Assembly: GCA_014695255.1 (NCBI GenBank)
Contig: JACJNX010000064.1
Coordinates: forward strand, 152,953 to 216,952
Reading direction: 5' to 3'
DNA: 64,000 bases
DNA from: Cyanobacteria bacterium FACHB-63
GTDB lineage: Bacteria > Cyanobacteriota > Cyanobacteriia > Leptolyngbyales > Leptolyngbyaceae
The notes below the pieces were generated by a model. The model worked only from the letters and a program-made list of their open reading frames with translations, had not been told where the DNA came from and searched no databases. This document shows, in pieces, positions 1 to 9,956 of this stretch. The translations under genes and the position numbers were made by a program. Position 1 is the first letter of the stretch; each line of letters opens with the position of its first letter.

Positions 1-196
1 CGCCATCTTCGGTGACGAAGACTTCCCCATGTTGAAATGGACTCATCGTACCTGGATCAACGTTGATATAAGGATCGAGCTTGAGAATCGACACGGAGTA
101 ATCTCGTGACTTGAGTAATCGTCCGAGACTCGCGGCTACAATCCCCTTTCCAATGCTAGAAACAACGCCACCCGTAACGAATACAAATTTAGTCAT
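1..196 (-). CDS. pyrG: CTP synthase, N-terminal part (cut by window edge)
   Basis: The reverse strand reads [18 protein letters not shown] and continues to [20 protein letters not shown], the hallmark N-terminus of the amidoligase domain of CTP synthase, which makes CTP from UTP, ATP and glutamine. The nucleotide-binding loop GVVSSIGKG is intact. Only about 65 residues of an expected 540 or so lie in the window; the rest runs off the left edge. The ATG at 196 is the obvious start because the family begins at this residue. It lies 227 bases downstream of the membrane-protein gene at 424-1053 on the same strand. The family call is very secure; activity cannot be judged from this fragment. Confidence 0.96.
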   Translation of the reverse strand, partial: MTKFVFVTGGVVSSIGKGIVAASLGRLLKSRDYSVSILKLDPYINVDPGTMSPFQHGEVFVTEDG

Positions 197-423
197 AAAC
201 TGCTGTGCCGACCCCGCCAAAACTTCATCCGGTCTATTCTGCCACAGTTGCGCGAAAGTCTGGGGGGAATGTTTAGAGTTTCTCAAGAGATCACTGAATG
301 AGCCAAATAATCCTCTTAGATTTTTAATTAGAAATATGAGTGATTAATTGACAGGCAGCTTTTACCGCCTCCTTCAAAATCACGTTGATATTTAACAGGG
401 TGTTCGCTCATGTTGAGCAAACG

Positions 424-1053
424 TTAATCAACATACCCAAGTGCCCAAATCATTCCGGTTGAAATTACCCAAGTGATCCCACACACAAACAGCCCAACCA
501 CAAAACAAGGCTGCTCTCCGAAACGGTGCAGCCAGCCAAAAAGAAACGTTAGCAGTCCTGCCGCGATCGCAATTCCTAAAGGCAACTGTAGCAAGCGGTC
601 TTCTCCAACCGTATGCAAAAAGAAATTGCGCTGTGGATATTCTTGTCTCAGAGTTGCGATCTGTTCTGCACTCAATCCCAGATTGCTATCGGTTGAAATC
701 ACAGGCAACCAACCGCCAACAATCAGCGTATGAAAATTGCCTTTGCAATCAGCAGTCCGACCTGCATAAGACAACTGGCACTGCTTCACCTGATGCGGCG
801 ATGATGTCAGTGCCAGTTCTAGAGGACGATCGAACAGTGAAACCTTACACTGCTGCTGCTGCTGATTTTGCTGTCCGGCTTGAGTACAGGAAAGGGCTTG
901 TCCTGGAATAAAGAGTGATTGAACCTGTAACCCTGCAACCTGTCCACCTACAGGCATAGGTGCGTTGAGGATTAGCTGAATCATCAGGGTGTTTACCAGA
1001 ACGACGAAAAAAGCGATCGTCGAATTCAAGAAGAAGCGAACAGTTTGACGCAT
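424..1053 (-). CDS. Cyanobacterial membrane protein of unknown function
   Basis: I do not recognise the family. The 209-residue product has one N-terminal hydrophobic segment (about residues 5-28), a soluble middle of about 120 residues with a glutamine run, several cysteines and a conserved-looking GGWLPVIST stretch, then two C-terminal hydrophobic segments. This suggests an inner-membrane protein with a periplasmic or lumenal loop whose cysteines could form disulfides. I prefer the ATG at 1053 over an upstream GTG at 1098 because AGAGGT lies at ribosome-binding distance before the ATG. It is followed on the same strand by pyrG and preceded by the deacetylase fusion gene. Function unknown. 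Confidence 0.7.
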   Translation of the reverse strand: MRQTVRFFLNSTIAFFVVLVNTLMIQLILNAPMPVGGQVAGLQVQSLFIPGQALSCTQAGQQNQQQQQCKVSLFDRPLELALTSSPHQVKQCQLSYAGRTADCKGNFHTLIVGGWLPVISTDSNLGLSAEQIATLRQEYPQRNFFLHTVGEDRLLQLPLGIAIAAGLLTFLFGWLHRFGEQPCFVVGLFVCGITWVISTGMIWALGYVD

Positions 1054-1141
1054 AGAAACTACCTCTAAAAGATAAGCCTCACGATCTTTATTGTTCACTA
1101 CAGAGTTCCGGACTCACTTGATGTTCATCAAGTCTTCAAGT

Positions 1142-2968
1142 CTAAGGTTTTGCAGCCGTTTGGCAAGTTGAATCAGTTTGCATAGGAGGCATTAGCGCCA
1201 CAATATGCGGAACCGGACGCGGTGTATAGCTCATCATTGATTCACCCTTGTACACCAGCGACGCACTCGCCCCAGAATCGAGCATCACCGCTTCTTTGAG
1301 TCCCGCTTTTGCCAATGCCTCACCCAGCGCCACCGAGTTTACGTAGTCGCCAGAAACTCCGACTAACGGACGATCGGCTTGATCAATTCCCCAAAACGCT
1401 CGATCGCGCTCTGCATCAAAGCCAAACAATCCCCGGAAAGTTTCAGCAGATTGCGGTTGCCCATTTTTGACTAGCCACGCGCCAGCCACAAACGCATCTT
1501 GAACCCCGTCTAATTCGGCTGCAATGCCTTCGCGGGTATTGTGTTTCAGCGGGTCAAACGGAACGTATTTGATTGTGCGATCGCTAATCAAAACGAGCGG
1601 TCGTCCTTCCAGTTTTGTTAGAGTCCCTTGCGGTGCGGGCACAAACGTTCCAGATTGAGAACTCATCACAGGGCCAATCATCTTATTCGAGTTCAGCGCC
1701 TCAAGCGAAAAGAAGCCACCATCGACACCCGCGATCGCGGGTGTCTTCTTCATGATTTCTCCCACCTGATAACGGCTATCTGCGTGAATCGTAGTTGGCT
1801 TTCCGCCTGCTGCCATAATGAGCGGCACTTTATTCACTGTGGTTTTGATCAACTCCACAGGGGCGCTAAAGTTCAGTCCATCTTTAATCAACGCGACGGG
1901 TGGACCACCATTTGCTGCCTCGATTACTTTCTCGGTTTGAGACTGTCCGATTCGCGAAATATTAAACAAGTTCTCCGACTCAGCCGCAAACAGGTTTGCC
2001 TCATCGCTCATCGTCCAAGCTGCTTGATAACCCGCCGCGATCGCTGCTTGCTGCACCCGCTCATCGTTCTTGCCTTCGGGATAGACAAAATACTTGATCG
2101 GAATGCCGAGTTTTTCCTCTAGCGCCCGCTTCGATTCGGTCATTTCAAACGCTAACTTGGCATCCTCCTTGATTTCGCGCAAATCACGCGGATGATTCAC
2201 ACTATGCGATGCGATCGTCACCAAAGGATCAGCCGACATCTCCTTAATCTGCTCCCAGGTCATGCCGGGACGACCTCTAGGCTTATCGATCTTGGCAGGA
2301 TAGATCGCAAATGCTGCCGGATAGCCGTACTTTTTCAGCAGCGGATAAACAAACTTGTAATGACCCAAATACCCATCATCAAAGGTCAGCACGATCGGTT
2401 TTGCAGGCAGCGGAATCCCTGTCTTCAGATGCTCAACAAGCTGATCAAAGCTGATCGGAGTGAGATTATTTTTCTGAATCAGCTTTAAGTGCGCCTCAAA
2501 CTCTTCGGGAGTGACATCAAAGAACACTTCTTTCTGCGCCACAATGTCGTGATACATCATGATTGGCACCTTTGCCAATCGCGCCCGCGCATTGATTTGC
2601 GGAAAGGGTGCCTCTGCAAATTCAGATTTCCACGCTTCAGCGAACTGCTTCGATTCAGCGTTAAACGTGACAGGCTTGAAATCCTGAGGAATCGAAGTCG
2701 AAGCTTGATAGCCGATCTGCGCTCCTTGCGTACACATCGGAGCGATCGCAACGTTAAGGCTCGATTTCAGCACTGGCGGTTTTTCGATCACTTCCATCAA
2801 GGTTGGCGGCGCGATCGTTGCCATTTGAGTTGGAATCATTCCAGCGCAGGCACCAATCGTGACGGTTGCAGCGAGGGACAAACCAAAGAGCGCGAATCGT
2901 TTCCAGTGCGATCGAGGAGCAATTCGTTTAGAAAAGCTCAGAAGGCGTGTCCAGAGCGACAATTTCAT
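1142..2968 (-). CDS. Polysaccharide deacetylase - phosphodiester glycosidase fusion lipoprotein
   Basis: The 608-residue protein starts with a positively charged leader, a hydrophobic core and TIGAC, a plausible lipobox, so it is probably a lipoprotein. Residues about 135-380 are a polysaccharide deacetylase (NodB) domain with MMYHDI, LTFDDGY (metal-binding Asp pair) and SHSVNHP (metal-binding His pair). Residues about 390-600 match the phosphodiester glycosidase (NAGPA/DUF2233) fold, with GVDGGFF, SSQSGTF, and GVSGDYVNS followed by VMLDSGASASLVY. The expected role is trimming N-acetylated glycan or wall polymer outside the cytoplasm. Two upstream in-frame starts (3043, 3019) exist; 2968 places the signal sequence near the N-terminus. 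Substrate not determinable. Confidence 0.85.
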   Translation of the reverse strand: MKLSLWTRLLSFSKRIAPRSHWKRFALFGLSLAATVTIGACAGMIPTQMATIAPPTLMEVIEKPPVLKSSLNVAIAPMCTQGAQIGYQASTSIPQDFKPVTFNAESKQFAEAWKSEFAEAPFPQINARARLAKVPIMMYHDIVAQKEVFFDVTPEEFEAHLKLIQKNNLTPISFDQLVEHLKTGIPLPAKPIVLTFDDGYLGHYKFVYPLLKKYGYPAAFAIYPAKIDKPRGRPGMTWEQIKEMSADPLVTIASHSVNHPRDLREIKEDAKLAFEMTESKRALEEKLGIPIKYFVYPEGKNDERVQQAAIAAGYQAAWTMSDEANLFAAESENLFNISRIGQSQTEKVIEAANGGPPVALIKDGLNFSAPVELIKTTVNKVPLIMAAGGKPTTIHADSRYQVGEIMKKTPAIAGVDGGFFSLEALNSNKMIGPVMSSQSGTFVPAPQGTLTKLEGRPLVLISDRTIKYVPFDPLKHNTREGIAAELDGVQDAFVAGAWLVKNGQPQSAETFRGLFGFDAERDRAFWGIDQADRPLVGVSGDYVNSVALGEALAKAGLKEAVMLDSGASASLVYKGESMMSYTPRPVPHIVALMPPMQTDSTCQTAAKP

Positions 2969-3092
2969 GATGAAGATGGGGTTAGGGTCAGTTACAGATG
3001 GACTCGATCGGACTGGCATCTCTAAGTCATGCAACTTACACAATCCGAGGGAAGCTTGTCAATCTTTTCTCACTAACCCCGATTCTATCCGG

Positions 3093-3767
3093 TTAAAGCG
3101 ATTCGGATTCACTCAATCGTTCTAGGGAAATCCGCGCCGATTCTGCCACGTTGAAATTATTGTCTTTCTCTAAATAGCGCAGCGCAGAACGGCTCTTGTC
3201 GCTCGGCAGGTTGCCTAATGCTTCTGCAAGTCGCTGCCGCACGAGCCAATCTTCAGACTGAGCGAATCGCAGGATCGCATCGACGGTATCGACCGCTTTA
3301 ATTTCTCCCAACGCCGCGATCGCGGCTTGCTGCACCACTATTTCTTCGCTGTCTAATGCCTGCAAGAGCACTTCCCGCGCTCGTGAATCTTTCAGGTTTC
3401 CTAGCGCCACTGCCGCACTAAAGCGCACTAGCCAATCCGTATCCTCATAAAAGGTACGCACTAATGGCTCAAAGGCTCTAAGGTCTTCGAGATATCCTAA
3501 AGCACCTGCGGCATCTGCGCGAATGCCGTAATCTTTCTCAGTTTCAAGAATATTGAGCAGAATCGGAAAGCATTCATCAGTTTGCTTGATTCCCAGCGCA
3601 AAGACTGCCATCGATCGAATTTGTAAACTTTCATCGTTCAGCACCTTCTTAATCAAAGGCACGGCATCTTCTGCTGGGACTTCTCGCAAGTTCGCTAGAG
3701 CAATCATCCGATCGCGGCTAGAAGTGCTTTCAAGGTGCTCGGCAATCTGCTGTAGGCTGAAACTCAT
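3093..3767 (-). CDS. HEAT-repeat protein of the NblB / phycobilin-lyase type
   Basis: The 224 residues consist almost entirely of about seven HEAT (PBS-lyase) repeats, each near 31 residues, with typical ALGNL and AAIAALGEI cores. Length and composition match NblB, the protein needed for phycobilisome breakdown under starvation, and also resemble CpcE/CpcF-type chromophore lyases. Such proteins are soluble scaffolds that bind phycobiliproteins or their bilins. No phycobilisome gene is adjacent, so context does not distinguish these roles. The closest guess is NblB-like; a generic HEAT adaptor is the alternative. Confidence 0.8.
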   Translation of the reverse strand: MSFSLQQIAEHLESTSSRDRMIALANLREVPAEDAVPLIKKVLNDESLQIRSMAVFALGIKQTDECFPILLNILETEKDYGIRADAAGALGYLEDLRAFEPLVRTFYEDTDWLVRFSAAVALGNLKDSRAREVLLQALDSEEIVVQQAAIAALGEIKAVDTVDAILRFAQSEDWLVRQRLAEALGNLPSDKSRSALRYLEKDNNFNVAESARISLERLSESESL

Positions 3768-3894
3768 AATTTACACAAATCTTTAAAGTGTTGGTTTCAT
3801 TGTGGCAGACTTGCACAATAAATTCATCGAGTCGATCTACAGGGATCGGGTGCGATTACCGTACTAAACCAGCAAATTTCTTGTTCTTATCCTT

Positions 3895-4824
3895 TCAGAG
3901 GACATACAAATCCCGATGGGCGGTATACCATTCTACAGTTCTTCTCAAACCCTGCTGTAGAGGGGTTTTTGGCTTCCAGCCTAGCTTTGATATTGATTGT
4001 GCAATCTTTGCTGCCCGGACTTGTTCCATCGGTCGATCGGGTAATGCTCCAAATTGCGGTTGAATGTTGGGATCAATTAATTGATTAATCTGCTCGACAA
4101 GGGTTGAAATCGGGGTCAAGGTGCTTGACCCTAGCTCGAATGTACCGCCTTCTACATCGGGCGCTTGGGCGATCGCAATCAAGCCATCGATGAGATCATC
4201 AACATAAATCCAGTCGATTTGCCGCTGACCGCTGCTGAGTTCGGGTGATTTTCCCTTCAGCATCGAAAGCGTTACATAGGGAATCAGCTTTTTGATGTCT
4301 TTTTGGGCAGGACCGTACACCATGAAAATTCGCGCATTGACGATCGGCACCTGGTAAAGCTGATAGAACATTTGAGCATAAGCGCTGCACGACCATTTCG
4401 CTGCGGCATACGGTGACGAAGGAATCGGAGCATCGCCTATATCTGGTTCTTCCAGTGACCCTGCCAAAATGATTCTGCGTCCGCCGGCTTCCGCCATTAG
4501 GGTTAATAGATTCACGGTACTCAGGAGATTGTTTTCGAGGGTCGATCGCACGGCATCGATGTTGCGTGAACCCGAAACATAACTCGCTAAGTGAAAGACG
4601 GTATCGGGCTTAATGCTCGTAAAAATTTGCTGCATTTCATTAAAGTTTCTGACATCTGCCTGCAACCATTGAATCGAACCATCTTCAGAGAATTGCTTGT
4701 AGCGAGACACCCCATACACAGTGGCATCACAGTGAAGCAAGCACTGGCAAAGATGAGAGCCAATGAAACCCGTTGCACCAGTTACTAAAACTTTTTGCCC
4801 ATCAAACGATTGAGGAAAACGCAT
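3895..4824 (-). CDS. NAD-dependent epimerase/dehydratase (extended SDR)
   Basis: The 309-residue product carries the extended short-chain dehydrogenase signature: an N-terminal TGATGFIGSHL dinucleotide-binding loop, DVRN and HLAS motifs, and the catalytic pair YAAAK around residue 139. The C-terminal half has the ELGSS substrate-domain motif of sugar-nucleotide epimerases and dehydratases. It probably acts on an NDP-sugar for glycan or lipopolysaccharide synthesis. Length is normal. No partner glycosyltransferase flanks it, so the exact reaction (4-epimerase, 4,6-dehydratase or reductase) is open. Confidence 0.88.
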   Translation of the reverse strand: MRFPQSFDGQKVLVTGATGFIGSHLCQCLLHCDATVYGVSRYKQFSEDGSIQWLQADVRNFNEMQQIFTSIKPDTVFHLASYVSGSRNIDAVRSTLENNLLSTVNLLTLMAEAGGRRIILAGSLEEPDIGDAPIPSSPYAAAKWSCSAYAQMFYQLYQVPIVNARIFMVYGPAQKDIKKLIPYVTLSMLKGKSPELSSGQRQIDWIYVDDLIDGLIAIAQAPDVEGGTFELGSSTLTPISTLVEQINQLIDPNIQPQFGALPDRPMEQVRAAKIAQSISKLGWKPKTPLQQGLRRTVEWYTAHRDLYVL

Positions 4825-5196
4825 ACGACAAGATTAGGGAGATTTTTAAAGTTGAGAATGACGAATTCAAACAGTGGTAGCTGTCGTGATGCACCTATGC
4901 TTAAGAGAAACAATTGCTTAAGAGAAACAATGCTTCAGCAAAAATATTAAATTGCTTTTATTTCTATGAAAGCTAAATAGAACAGCTAGTAACCTTAAAC
5001 GGACTCTAGATTCAGCAACAATGGATGTTAATTAATACTCGTCGCTTTAAGGAATAAACATAGAACATTAACATTGATGCCAAATTAGCTCTACAAACAA
5101 TGCAGACTGTAGAAAATTGACCAATCGAAAGCGGCGAAGGACCGTATTCATTCTGCCTCTCACCGCCGATCGGTTACTGTATTTCAAAGGGAGCAA
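4825..5196. other. AT-rich intergenic region with a 17-bp direct repeat
   Basis: No gene was found in these 372 bases. They contain the near-perfect tandem repeat GCTTAAGAGAAACAAT at 4899-4915 and 4916-4931, followed by a third truncated GCTT. The stretch is clearly more AT-rich than its surroundings and presumably carries the promoter of the epimerase gene on the minus strand. Confidence 0.5.
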
Positions 5197-5511
5197 CTAG
5201 CCTGGTAAATCGACGCGATTACCGTTGTTATCTTCGTAGTACATAGGGGGTTCAACTGCAAAGTTGTTGATCTGTCCAGACTCAGTGATGACATAGCCAT
5301 CGGTTGTCTTTAAGTCTGTTTCAGATTCTTCCTCGACTGCGGCTTCGAGATCATGAATGTTTCTTTCAACATTGACTCCAGAAGGAATGCGTTCGTCTGG
5401 TGCATTCACATCAGTCGGTTGTGCCGTTTGAACAGCCCAATGATCGTTTCCTGCTGCGCCTCTTCCGGGTTGCGCGGATTCTGGGGAGGATAAATCTGGA
5501 TTGTTTGTCAT
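5197..5511 (-). CDS. Small acidic protein of unknown function
   Basis: The 104-residue product is rich in Asp, Glu, Asn, Pro and Gln, and has no cysteine, membrane segment or recognisable domain. It looks disordered, apart from a more structured C-terminus (VEPPMYYEDNNGNRVDLPG). Normal codon use and a clean ATG support it as a real gene. It stands alone: about 370 noncoding bases lie on one side and about 100 on the other, where the AAA ATPase gene ends. I can give no function. Confidence 0.6.
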   Translation of the reverse strand: MTNNPDLSSPESAQPGRGAAGNDHWAVQTAQPTDVNAPDERIPSGVNVERNIHDLEAAVEEESETDLKTTDGYVITESGQINNFAVEPPMYYEDNNGNRVDLPG

Positions 5512-5614
5512 AAGTCTTTACTCTGAATTCACTTCTGGTTTAGACAATAGCTCGATCGATCTTTGTAAGATTCTTCCGATCGAGATAGGTTGGTAAACCA
5601 GAAGGCAGAATCCG

Positions 5615-7393
5615 CTAACGTCGCTGACTTAATAAGGCTTGATAGGCGATCGCAAAGTCTTCTCCGGTAATCTGTAAATCAGTTGGTTCAGTCATCCCTA
5701 GAGCGCGATAACGTCGAACAGCTTGCAGCGCTGCTTGATTGCTCAAAAGCGCTAAGTCCGCGCCGTTCCAGCCTTCGGTCGAGTGGGCGATCGTGTCTAA
5801 ATCAACCTCGGCTAATGGTCGATCGACATTATGCACTCGGAGGATTTCCAAACGACTGGATTGATCCGGGAGAGAGACTTGAATTTGTAAATCTAATCGT
5901 CCAGCCCGGAGTAGTGCCGGGTCGATTTCATCGGGGCGATTCGTTGCGCCAATCAAAAGCACAGTACCGCAGTCTTGTAATCCGTCGAGTTCAGTCAGGA
6001 GTTGAGCGACGACGCGATCGCTCACACCCGAATCGCCGCTAAACTTACCGCGCACAGGCGCTAGCGTATCAATCTCATCGATGAAAACGACACAGGGCGA
6101 AGCTTGACGCGCCTTGTTGAATAAATCGCGAACTTCTTGCTCTGCGGCTCCGACCCAACGACTCATCAACTCTGCACCATTCACCGCAATAAAATTTGCT
6201 CTCGCTTGAGAAGCAACGGCTTTGGCTAACAGAGTTTTACCGGTTCCGGGCAGTCCCCACAATAGGATGCCGCGAGGGGCTTTCGCTCCAGTGCGCTGGT
6301 ACAGTTCAGGATAGAGCATTGCACCCTCGACGGCTTCTTGCAAGGTGCGTTTGATGTGTTCAAGTCCGCCGATTTGCTCCCAAGAAACATTAGGAGATTC
6401 AACTTCAACCGATCGCAGTACCGAAGGCTTAATCTCTTTAAGCGCTTGCAGAAAATCCGTCTGTTCGATCAACAATTCATTCGGAACTGCTTCTAATGAG
6501 GGCACTTGTCGCCGTAAGGCTGTATAAGCCGCTTTTTGACAAACTGCTTTGAGATCTGCGCCCACCATTCCGACAGTGAGATCTGCGATCAATTCCAGAT
6601 CAACCGATTTAAGCGGCATTGATCGCGTCAGAATCTTGAGAATTTCCAAGCGCCCGGTGCGATCGGGGACTCGGAATTGGATTTCGCGATCGAAGCGTCC
6701 GGGTCGGCGTAAAGCTGGATCGAGATGATCCGGTCGATTCGTTGCTGCGAGAACAATCACACCTTTGGTTTGAGCAAATCCATCCATTAAGGTGAGCAAC
6801 TGAGCTACAACGCGCTTTTCGACTTCGCCTTCGACTTTGGTACGATCAGGCGCAAGGCTATCAATCTCATCGATAAACACAATACAGGGAGCCGAAGCCG
6901 CCGCTTTCTCGAAAATGCCGCGAAGTCGGGCTTCCGCTTCCCCATAATATTTGCCCATGACTTCGGGAGCGGCGATCGCAATGTAGTTCACGCCTAATTC
7001 TTCGGAGAGCGATCGAGCAGTCAAGGTTTTTCCGGTTCCGGGTGAACCTGTGAGCAAGACTCCGCGAGGAGGTTCAAGTCCTAGCCTTTCTAGAACTTCT
7101 GGTCGCTTCAGTGGCAGTTCGACCAGTTCTCGCAATTCTTTCAGCACATCGCTCAGTCCTCCAATATTTTGGAGTGAGACAGGGCTTGCAGACGGGGGGG
7201 TGATGATCACTTCTGGAGCAGGAGGCTGAGCAGGTTGAGGGCGGCTCACGCCGATTCCCGTATTGCGGGGAATGCTGCTAAAAGCTGCCCGATTCACTTG
7301 CACATTGGCTTTGATTTCACCTTTTTCTGCTTTTTCTTCGAGCAGTTTGGCAAGTTCTAACAGTTGCTCAAATCCTTTAAATAGCTCACTCAT
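5615..7393 (-). CDS. Double-AAA ATPase, CDC48/p97-like without the N-domain
   Basis: The protein has 592 residues. After about 90 residues of coiled-coil-like and Pro-rich leader come two AAA modules. Module one has GSPGTGKT, IVFIDEIDSLAPDR, and the arginine-finger region RRPGRFDR. Module two has GLPGTGKT, VVFIDEIDTLAP and LLRAGRLD. Both Walker A and B motifs are intact, so both rings should hydrolyse ATP. True CDC48 is about 750-800 residues and has a double-psi barrel N-domain that is absent here. It likely unfolds or extracts proteins. Its start lies only 60 bases from the divergent ArsA/Get3-like gene, so the two probably share a control region. Confidence 0.92.
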   Translation of the reverse strand: MSELFKGFEQLLELAKLLEEKAEKGEIKANVQVNRAAFSSIPRNTGIGVSRPQPAQPPAPEVIITPPSASPVSLQNIGGLSDVLKELRELVELPLKRPEVLERLGLEPPRGVLLTGSPGTGKTLTARSLSEELGVNYIAIAAPEVMGKYYGEAEARLRGIFEKAAASAPCIVFIDEIDSLAPDRTKVEGEVEKRVVAQLLTLMDGFAQTKGVIVLAATNRPDHLDPALRRPGRFDREIQFRVPDRTGRLEILKILTRSMPLKSVDLELIADLTVGMVGADLKAVCQKAAYTALRRQVPSLEAVPNELLIEQTDFLQALKEIKPSVLRSVEVESPNVSWEQIGGLEHIKRTLQEAVEGAMLYPELYQRTGAKAPRGILLWGLPGTGKTLLAKAVASQARANFIAVNGAELMSRWVGAAEQEVRDLFNKARQASPCVVFIDEIDTLAPVRGKFSGDSGVSDRVVAQLLTELDGLQDCGTVLLIGATNRPDEIDPALLRAGRLDLQIQVSLPDQSSRLEILRVHNVDRPLAEVDLDTIAHSTEGWNGADLALLSNQAALQAVRRYRALGMTEPTDLQITGEDFAIAYQALLSQRR

Positions 7394-7453
7394 GATTGGT
7401 CAGGTTTTGGGGAAGACTATGGGTGATTGTGCCCAAACTCGCCCTTGTGAACG

Positions 7454-9271
7454 ATGAAAACTCTAAACTCCTTTGATTCTCTACATCTGGCAATGTTTAG
7501 CGGTAAAGGCGGCGTAGGGAAATCGACGCTTTCTAGTGGATTTGCACGCCGCTGGGCAAGACAATTTCCAAGTGAGCGAATTTTGCTGCTTTCAACTGAT
7601 CCAGCGCATTCATTGGGCGATGTGCTGCAAATAGAAGTCAGCAACACGGCTCAAACGGTTGAAGATCTACCAAACTTGAGTGTCAGAGCGTTAGATGCAG
7701 GACTGCTGCTGAAGGAGTTTAAGGCGAACTATGGGGAGATTCTGGAGCGCCTAGTCGAGCGGGGCAGCTTTGCTGAGAAAGGAGATTTATCTTCGGTTTG
7801 GGAGTTGGGCTGGTCCGGACTCGATGAACTGATGGGAATTCTAGAAATTCAGCGACTTTTGAACGATCGCATCGCCGATCGCATCGTGGTAGACATGGCT
7901 CCGAGCGGTCACACTTTAGCGCTGTTTAATCTCATGGACTTTCTCCAAGAGTTTCTGTCTGCATTGGAACTCTTTCAGCAAAAACATCGCACCATCAGCG
8001 AAACTTTCACCGGACGCTACACCCCGGATGAGGTCGATCGCTTTCTCGACTCAATGCAGCGTGACTTAACGCATGGGCAGCAATTGTTGCAGGATCGATC
8101 GCGTTCTGCTTGCTTTATTGTGGCGATCGCAGAATGGTTGAGCTTATGTGAATCAGAACGCTTTTTAAAGTCTTTGGAAGCGCTACAGATTCCATTTGGA
8201 GCTTTGTTTCTCAATCAGATTAATTCCGAGAGCGAAATGCTGATTGAGAAGTTTCAGTACAGCTTTGAGCCTGGATCGATTATCACAATTCCACAACAGC
8301 TCGAAGAACCGATCGGAGCAAGCGCGATCGATCACTTAATCTCACAAACTGGTCTTTCAGGTTCACTTTCAACTCCTCACTCCGTTGAACCTTCGACTAA
8401 ATTCGCAGATTTCATCCTAGAAGGTTGCAAGCTGATTTTAGTGGGTGGTAAAGGTGGAGTCGGAAAGACAACGGTTGCAGCCGCGATCGCGCTCCAGATC
8501 GCGCAACAGCATCCCGATAAAAAGATTCGGGTGATTTCGATCGACCCAGCGCATTCATTAGGCGATGCGTTCGGCACTCAACTCGGACATCAACCCACGG
8601 AAATCTTGCCCAATCTGAGCGCCCAGGAAATTAATGCGCGGGAAACGCTCGACCAGTTTCGATCGACCTATCTTTGGGAGCTAGCCGACATGATGAGTGG
8701 CAAGACTGAAGACGAAACCCTGCAAATCGCCTACACGCCGGAAGCTTGGCGCAAAATTATGGCGCAAGCGCTCCCTGGAATCGAAGAAATGCTGTCTCTG
8801 ATTGAGGTGATGGAGCTTTTAGACTCGCAAGCCCAAGATCTGATCATTTTGGATACGGCTCCGACAGGTCATCTGCTTCGTTTCCTCGAAATGCCTTCGA
8901 TCCTGTCAAATTGGCTAGCTTGGATTTTCAAGCTCTGGCTGAAATATCAAGATATCGCTGGACACACAGAACTGATGAGCCGATTAAGAACGTTGCGCCA
9001 GCGCATTGTGCAAACTCACAAAAAACTGCAATCTCCTGAACATACAGAATTTATCGCTGTTGTACAAAATCGATCGACTATCCTCGCCGAAACGGAACGC
9101 TTGATCAAATCGATCGAACAGTTGCAAGTCTATCAGCGCTACATCGTTCACAACCGCGCCGATCGTCCACTCGATTTATTCGGGGATAAAACAATTATCA
9201 CCATCCCGAATATTTCTGCTGAACTTCCGCCATTTGCTCAACTGGAGAAAGTCGCCGAACTGCTGCGATAA
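7454..9271 (+). CDS. Tandem ArsA/Get3 (TRC40)-type ATPase
   Basis: The 605 residues form two fused ArsA/Get3 units. The first has [18 protein letters not shown] and a switch region DMAPSGHTL; the second has [18 protein letters not shown] and DTAPTGHLL. Fusion of two deviant-Walker ATPases is how arsenite-pump ArsA is built, while eukaryotic Get3 is a homodimer that delivers tail-anchored membrane proteins. No ArsB/Acr3 pump, ArsR or Get3-partner gene is nearby, so an arsenic role is not supported by context. Divergence from the double-AAA ATPase suggests a protein-targeting or quality-control role, which is inference. Confidence 0.9.
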   Translation: MKTLNSFDSLHLAMFSGKGGVGKSTLSSGFARRWARQFPSERILLLSTDPAHSLGDVLQIEVSNTAQTVEDLPNLSVRALDAGLLLKEFKANYGEILERLVERGSFAEKGDLSSVWELGWSGLDELMGILEIQRLLNDRIADRIVVDMAPSGHTLALFNLMDFLQEFLSALELFQQKHRTISETFTGRYTPDEVDRFLDSMQRDLTHGQQLLQDRSRSACFIVAIAEWLSLCESERFLKSLEALQIPFGALFLNQINSESEMLIEKFQYSFEPGSIITIPQQLEEPIGASAIDHLISQTGLSGSLSTPHSVEPSTKFADFILEGCKLILVGGKGGVGKTTVAAAIALQIAQQHPDKKIRVISIDPAHSLGDAFGTQLGHQPTEILPNLSAQEINARETLDQFRSTYLWELADMMSGKTEDETLQIAYTPEAWRKIMAQALPGIEEMLSLIEVMELLDSQAQDLIILDTAPTGHLLRFLEMPSILSNWLAWIFKLWLKYQDIAGHTELMSRLRTLRQRIVQTHKKLQSPEHTEFIAVVQNRSTILAETERLIKSIEQLQVYQRYIVHNRADRPLDLFGDKTIITIPNISAELPPFAQLEKVAELLR

Positions 9272-9305
9272 AATGAAGCCACTCCGATTAATGTGCTTGA
9301 ACACT

Positions 9306-9890
9306 ATGACTCAGGCTCAAACAAAAAAACTCACGTTTGAAGAGTATCTTTCCTACAACGACGGCACAGATACCCGATACGAACTTGTGGACGGAGAACT
9401 AATCGAAATGCCGCCAGAATCTCAACAAAATAACGATATTGCTAAGCGCATTCTGTTTGAGCTTCTTAAGCATTTCCCGATCGAACTCATTGCCTACAAA
9501 GACACTGAGATTGAAGTGTCCGGTAGACTAGCAAGATGCCGACTGCCGGATTTAATTCTGCATACAGAGGAATCTAAGGCAGCAATCAGTACAAGAAATC
9601 GCGCCACGATTACCCGCGATATGCCACCGCCTGCGATCGTTGTCGAAGTCGTTTCACCCGGAACAACCAATCGAGACCGAGACTATCGCCACAAACGCAC
9701 CGAATATGCTGCCCGTTGCATTTCTGAATACTGGATTGTCGATCCGCAGGAGCAGCAAATCACTGTTTGTACCTGGATTAACGGTCAGTACGAAGATGAA
9801 GCTTTTAGAGACGAGCAGAAGCTTAAATCGACGATCGTTCCCGCATTCGATCTCAACGTAAATCAAATTCTAAATGCGTCGCAAGTTTAA
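9306..9890 (+). CDS. Uma2 family (DUF820) putative restriction-fold endonuclease
   Basis: The 194-residue product opens with LTFEEYLSY and [12 protein letters not shown], then carries [18 protein letters not shown], a Lys about 18 residues later and EYWIVDP. This is the standard Uma2 pattern, a PD-(D/E)xK nuclease-like fold that is greatly expanded in cyanobacteria and has no settled function. The ATG at 9306 fits the family N-terminus better than in-frame upstream starts inside the preceding ArsA-like gene. It stands alone, 35 bases behind that gene. A second intact copy lies at 40538-41122 and a decayed one at 26518-26873. Confidence 0.9.
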   Translation: MTQAQTKKLTFEEYLSYNDGTDTRYELVDGELIEMPPESQQNNDIAKRILFELLKHFPIELIAYKDTEIEVSGRLARCRLPDLILHTEESKAAISTRNRATITRDMPPPAIVVEVVSPGTTNRDRDYRHKRTEYAARCISEYWIVDPQEQQITVCTWINGQYEDEAFRDEQKLKSTIVPAFDLNVNQILNASQV

Positions 9891-9956
9891 ACGCATTCCT
9901 ACCCAGAAGCGCTTATCCTAAAGTAATGTGAAGTTTTTTAAACTCCTAACCCCCCT

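Noticed and set aside
402..422. Hairpin GTTCGCTCA / TGAGCAAAC after the membrane-protein gene
   Set aside because: It has a mismatch, a 3-base loop and no T-run, so it is too weak to call a terminator.
7454..9271. Arsenic-resistance operon around the ArsA-like gene
   Set aside because: No arsenite pump, ArsR, ArsC or ArsD-like gene is present on either side.
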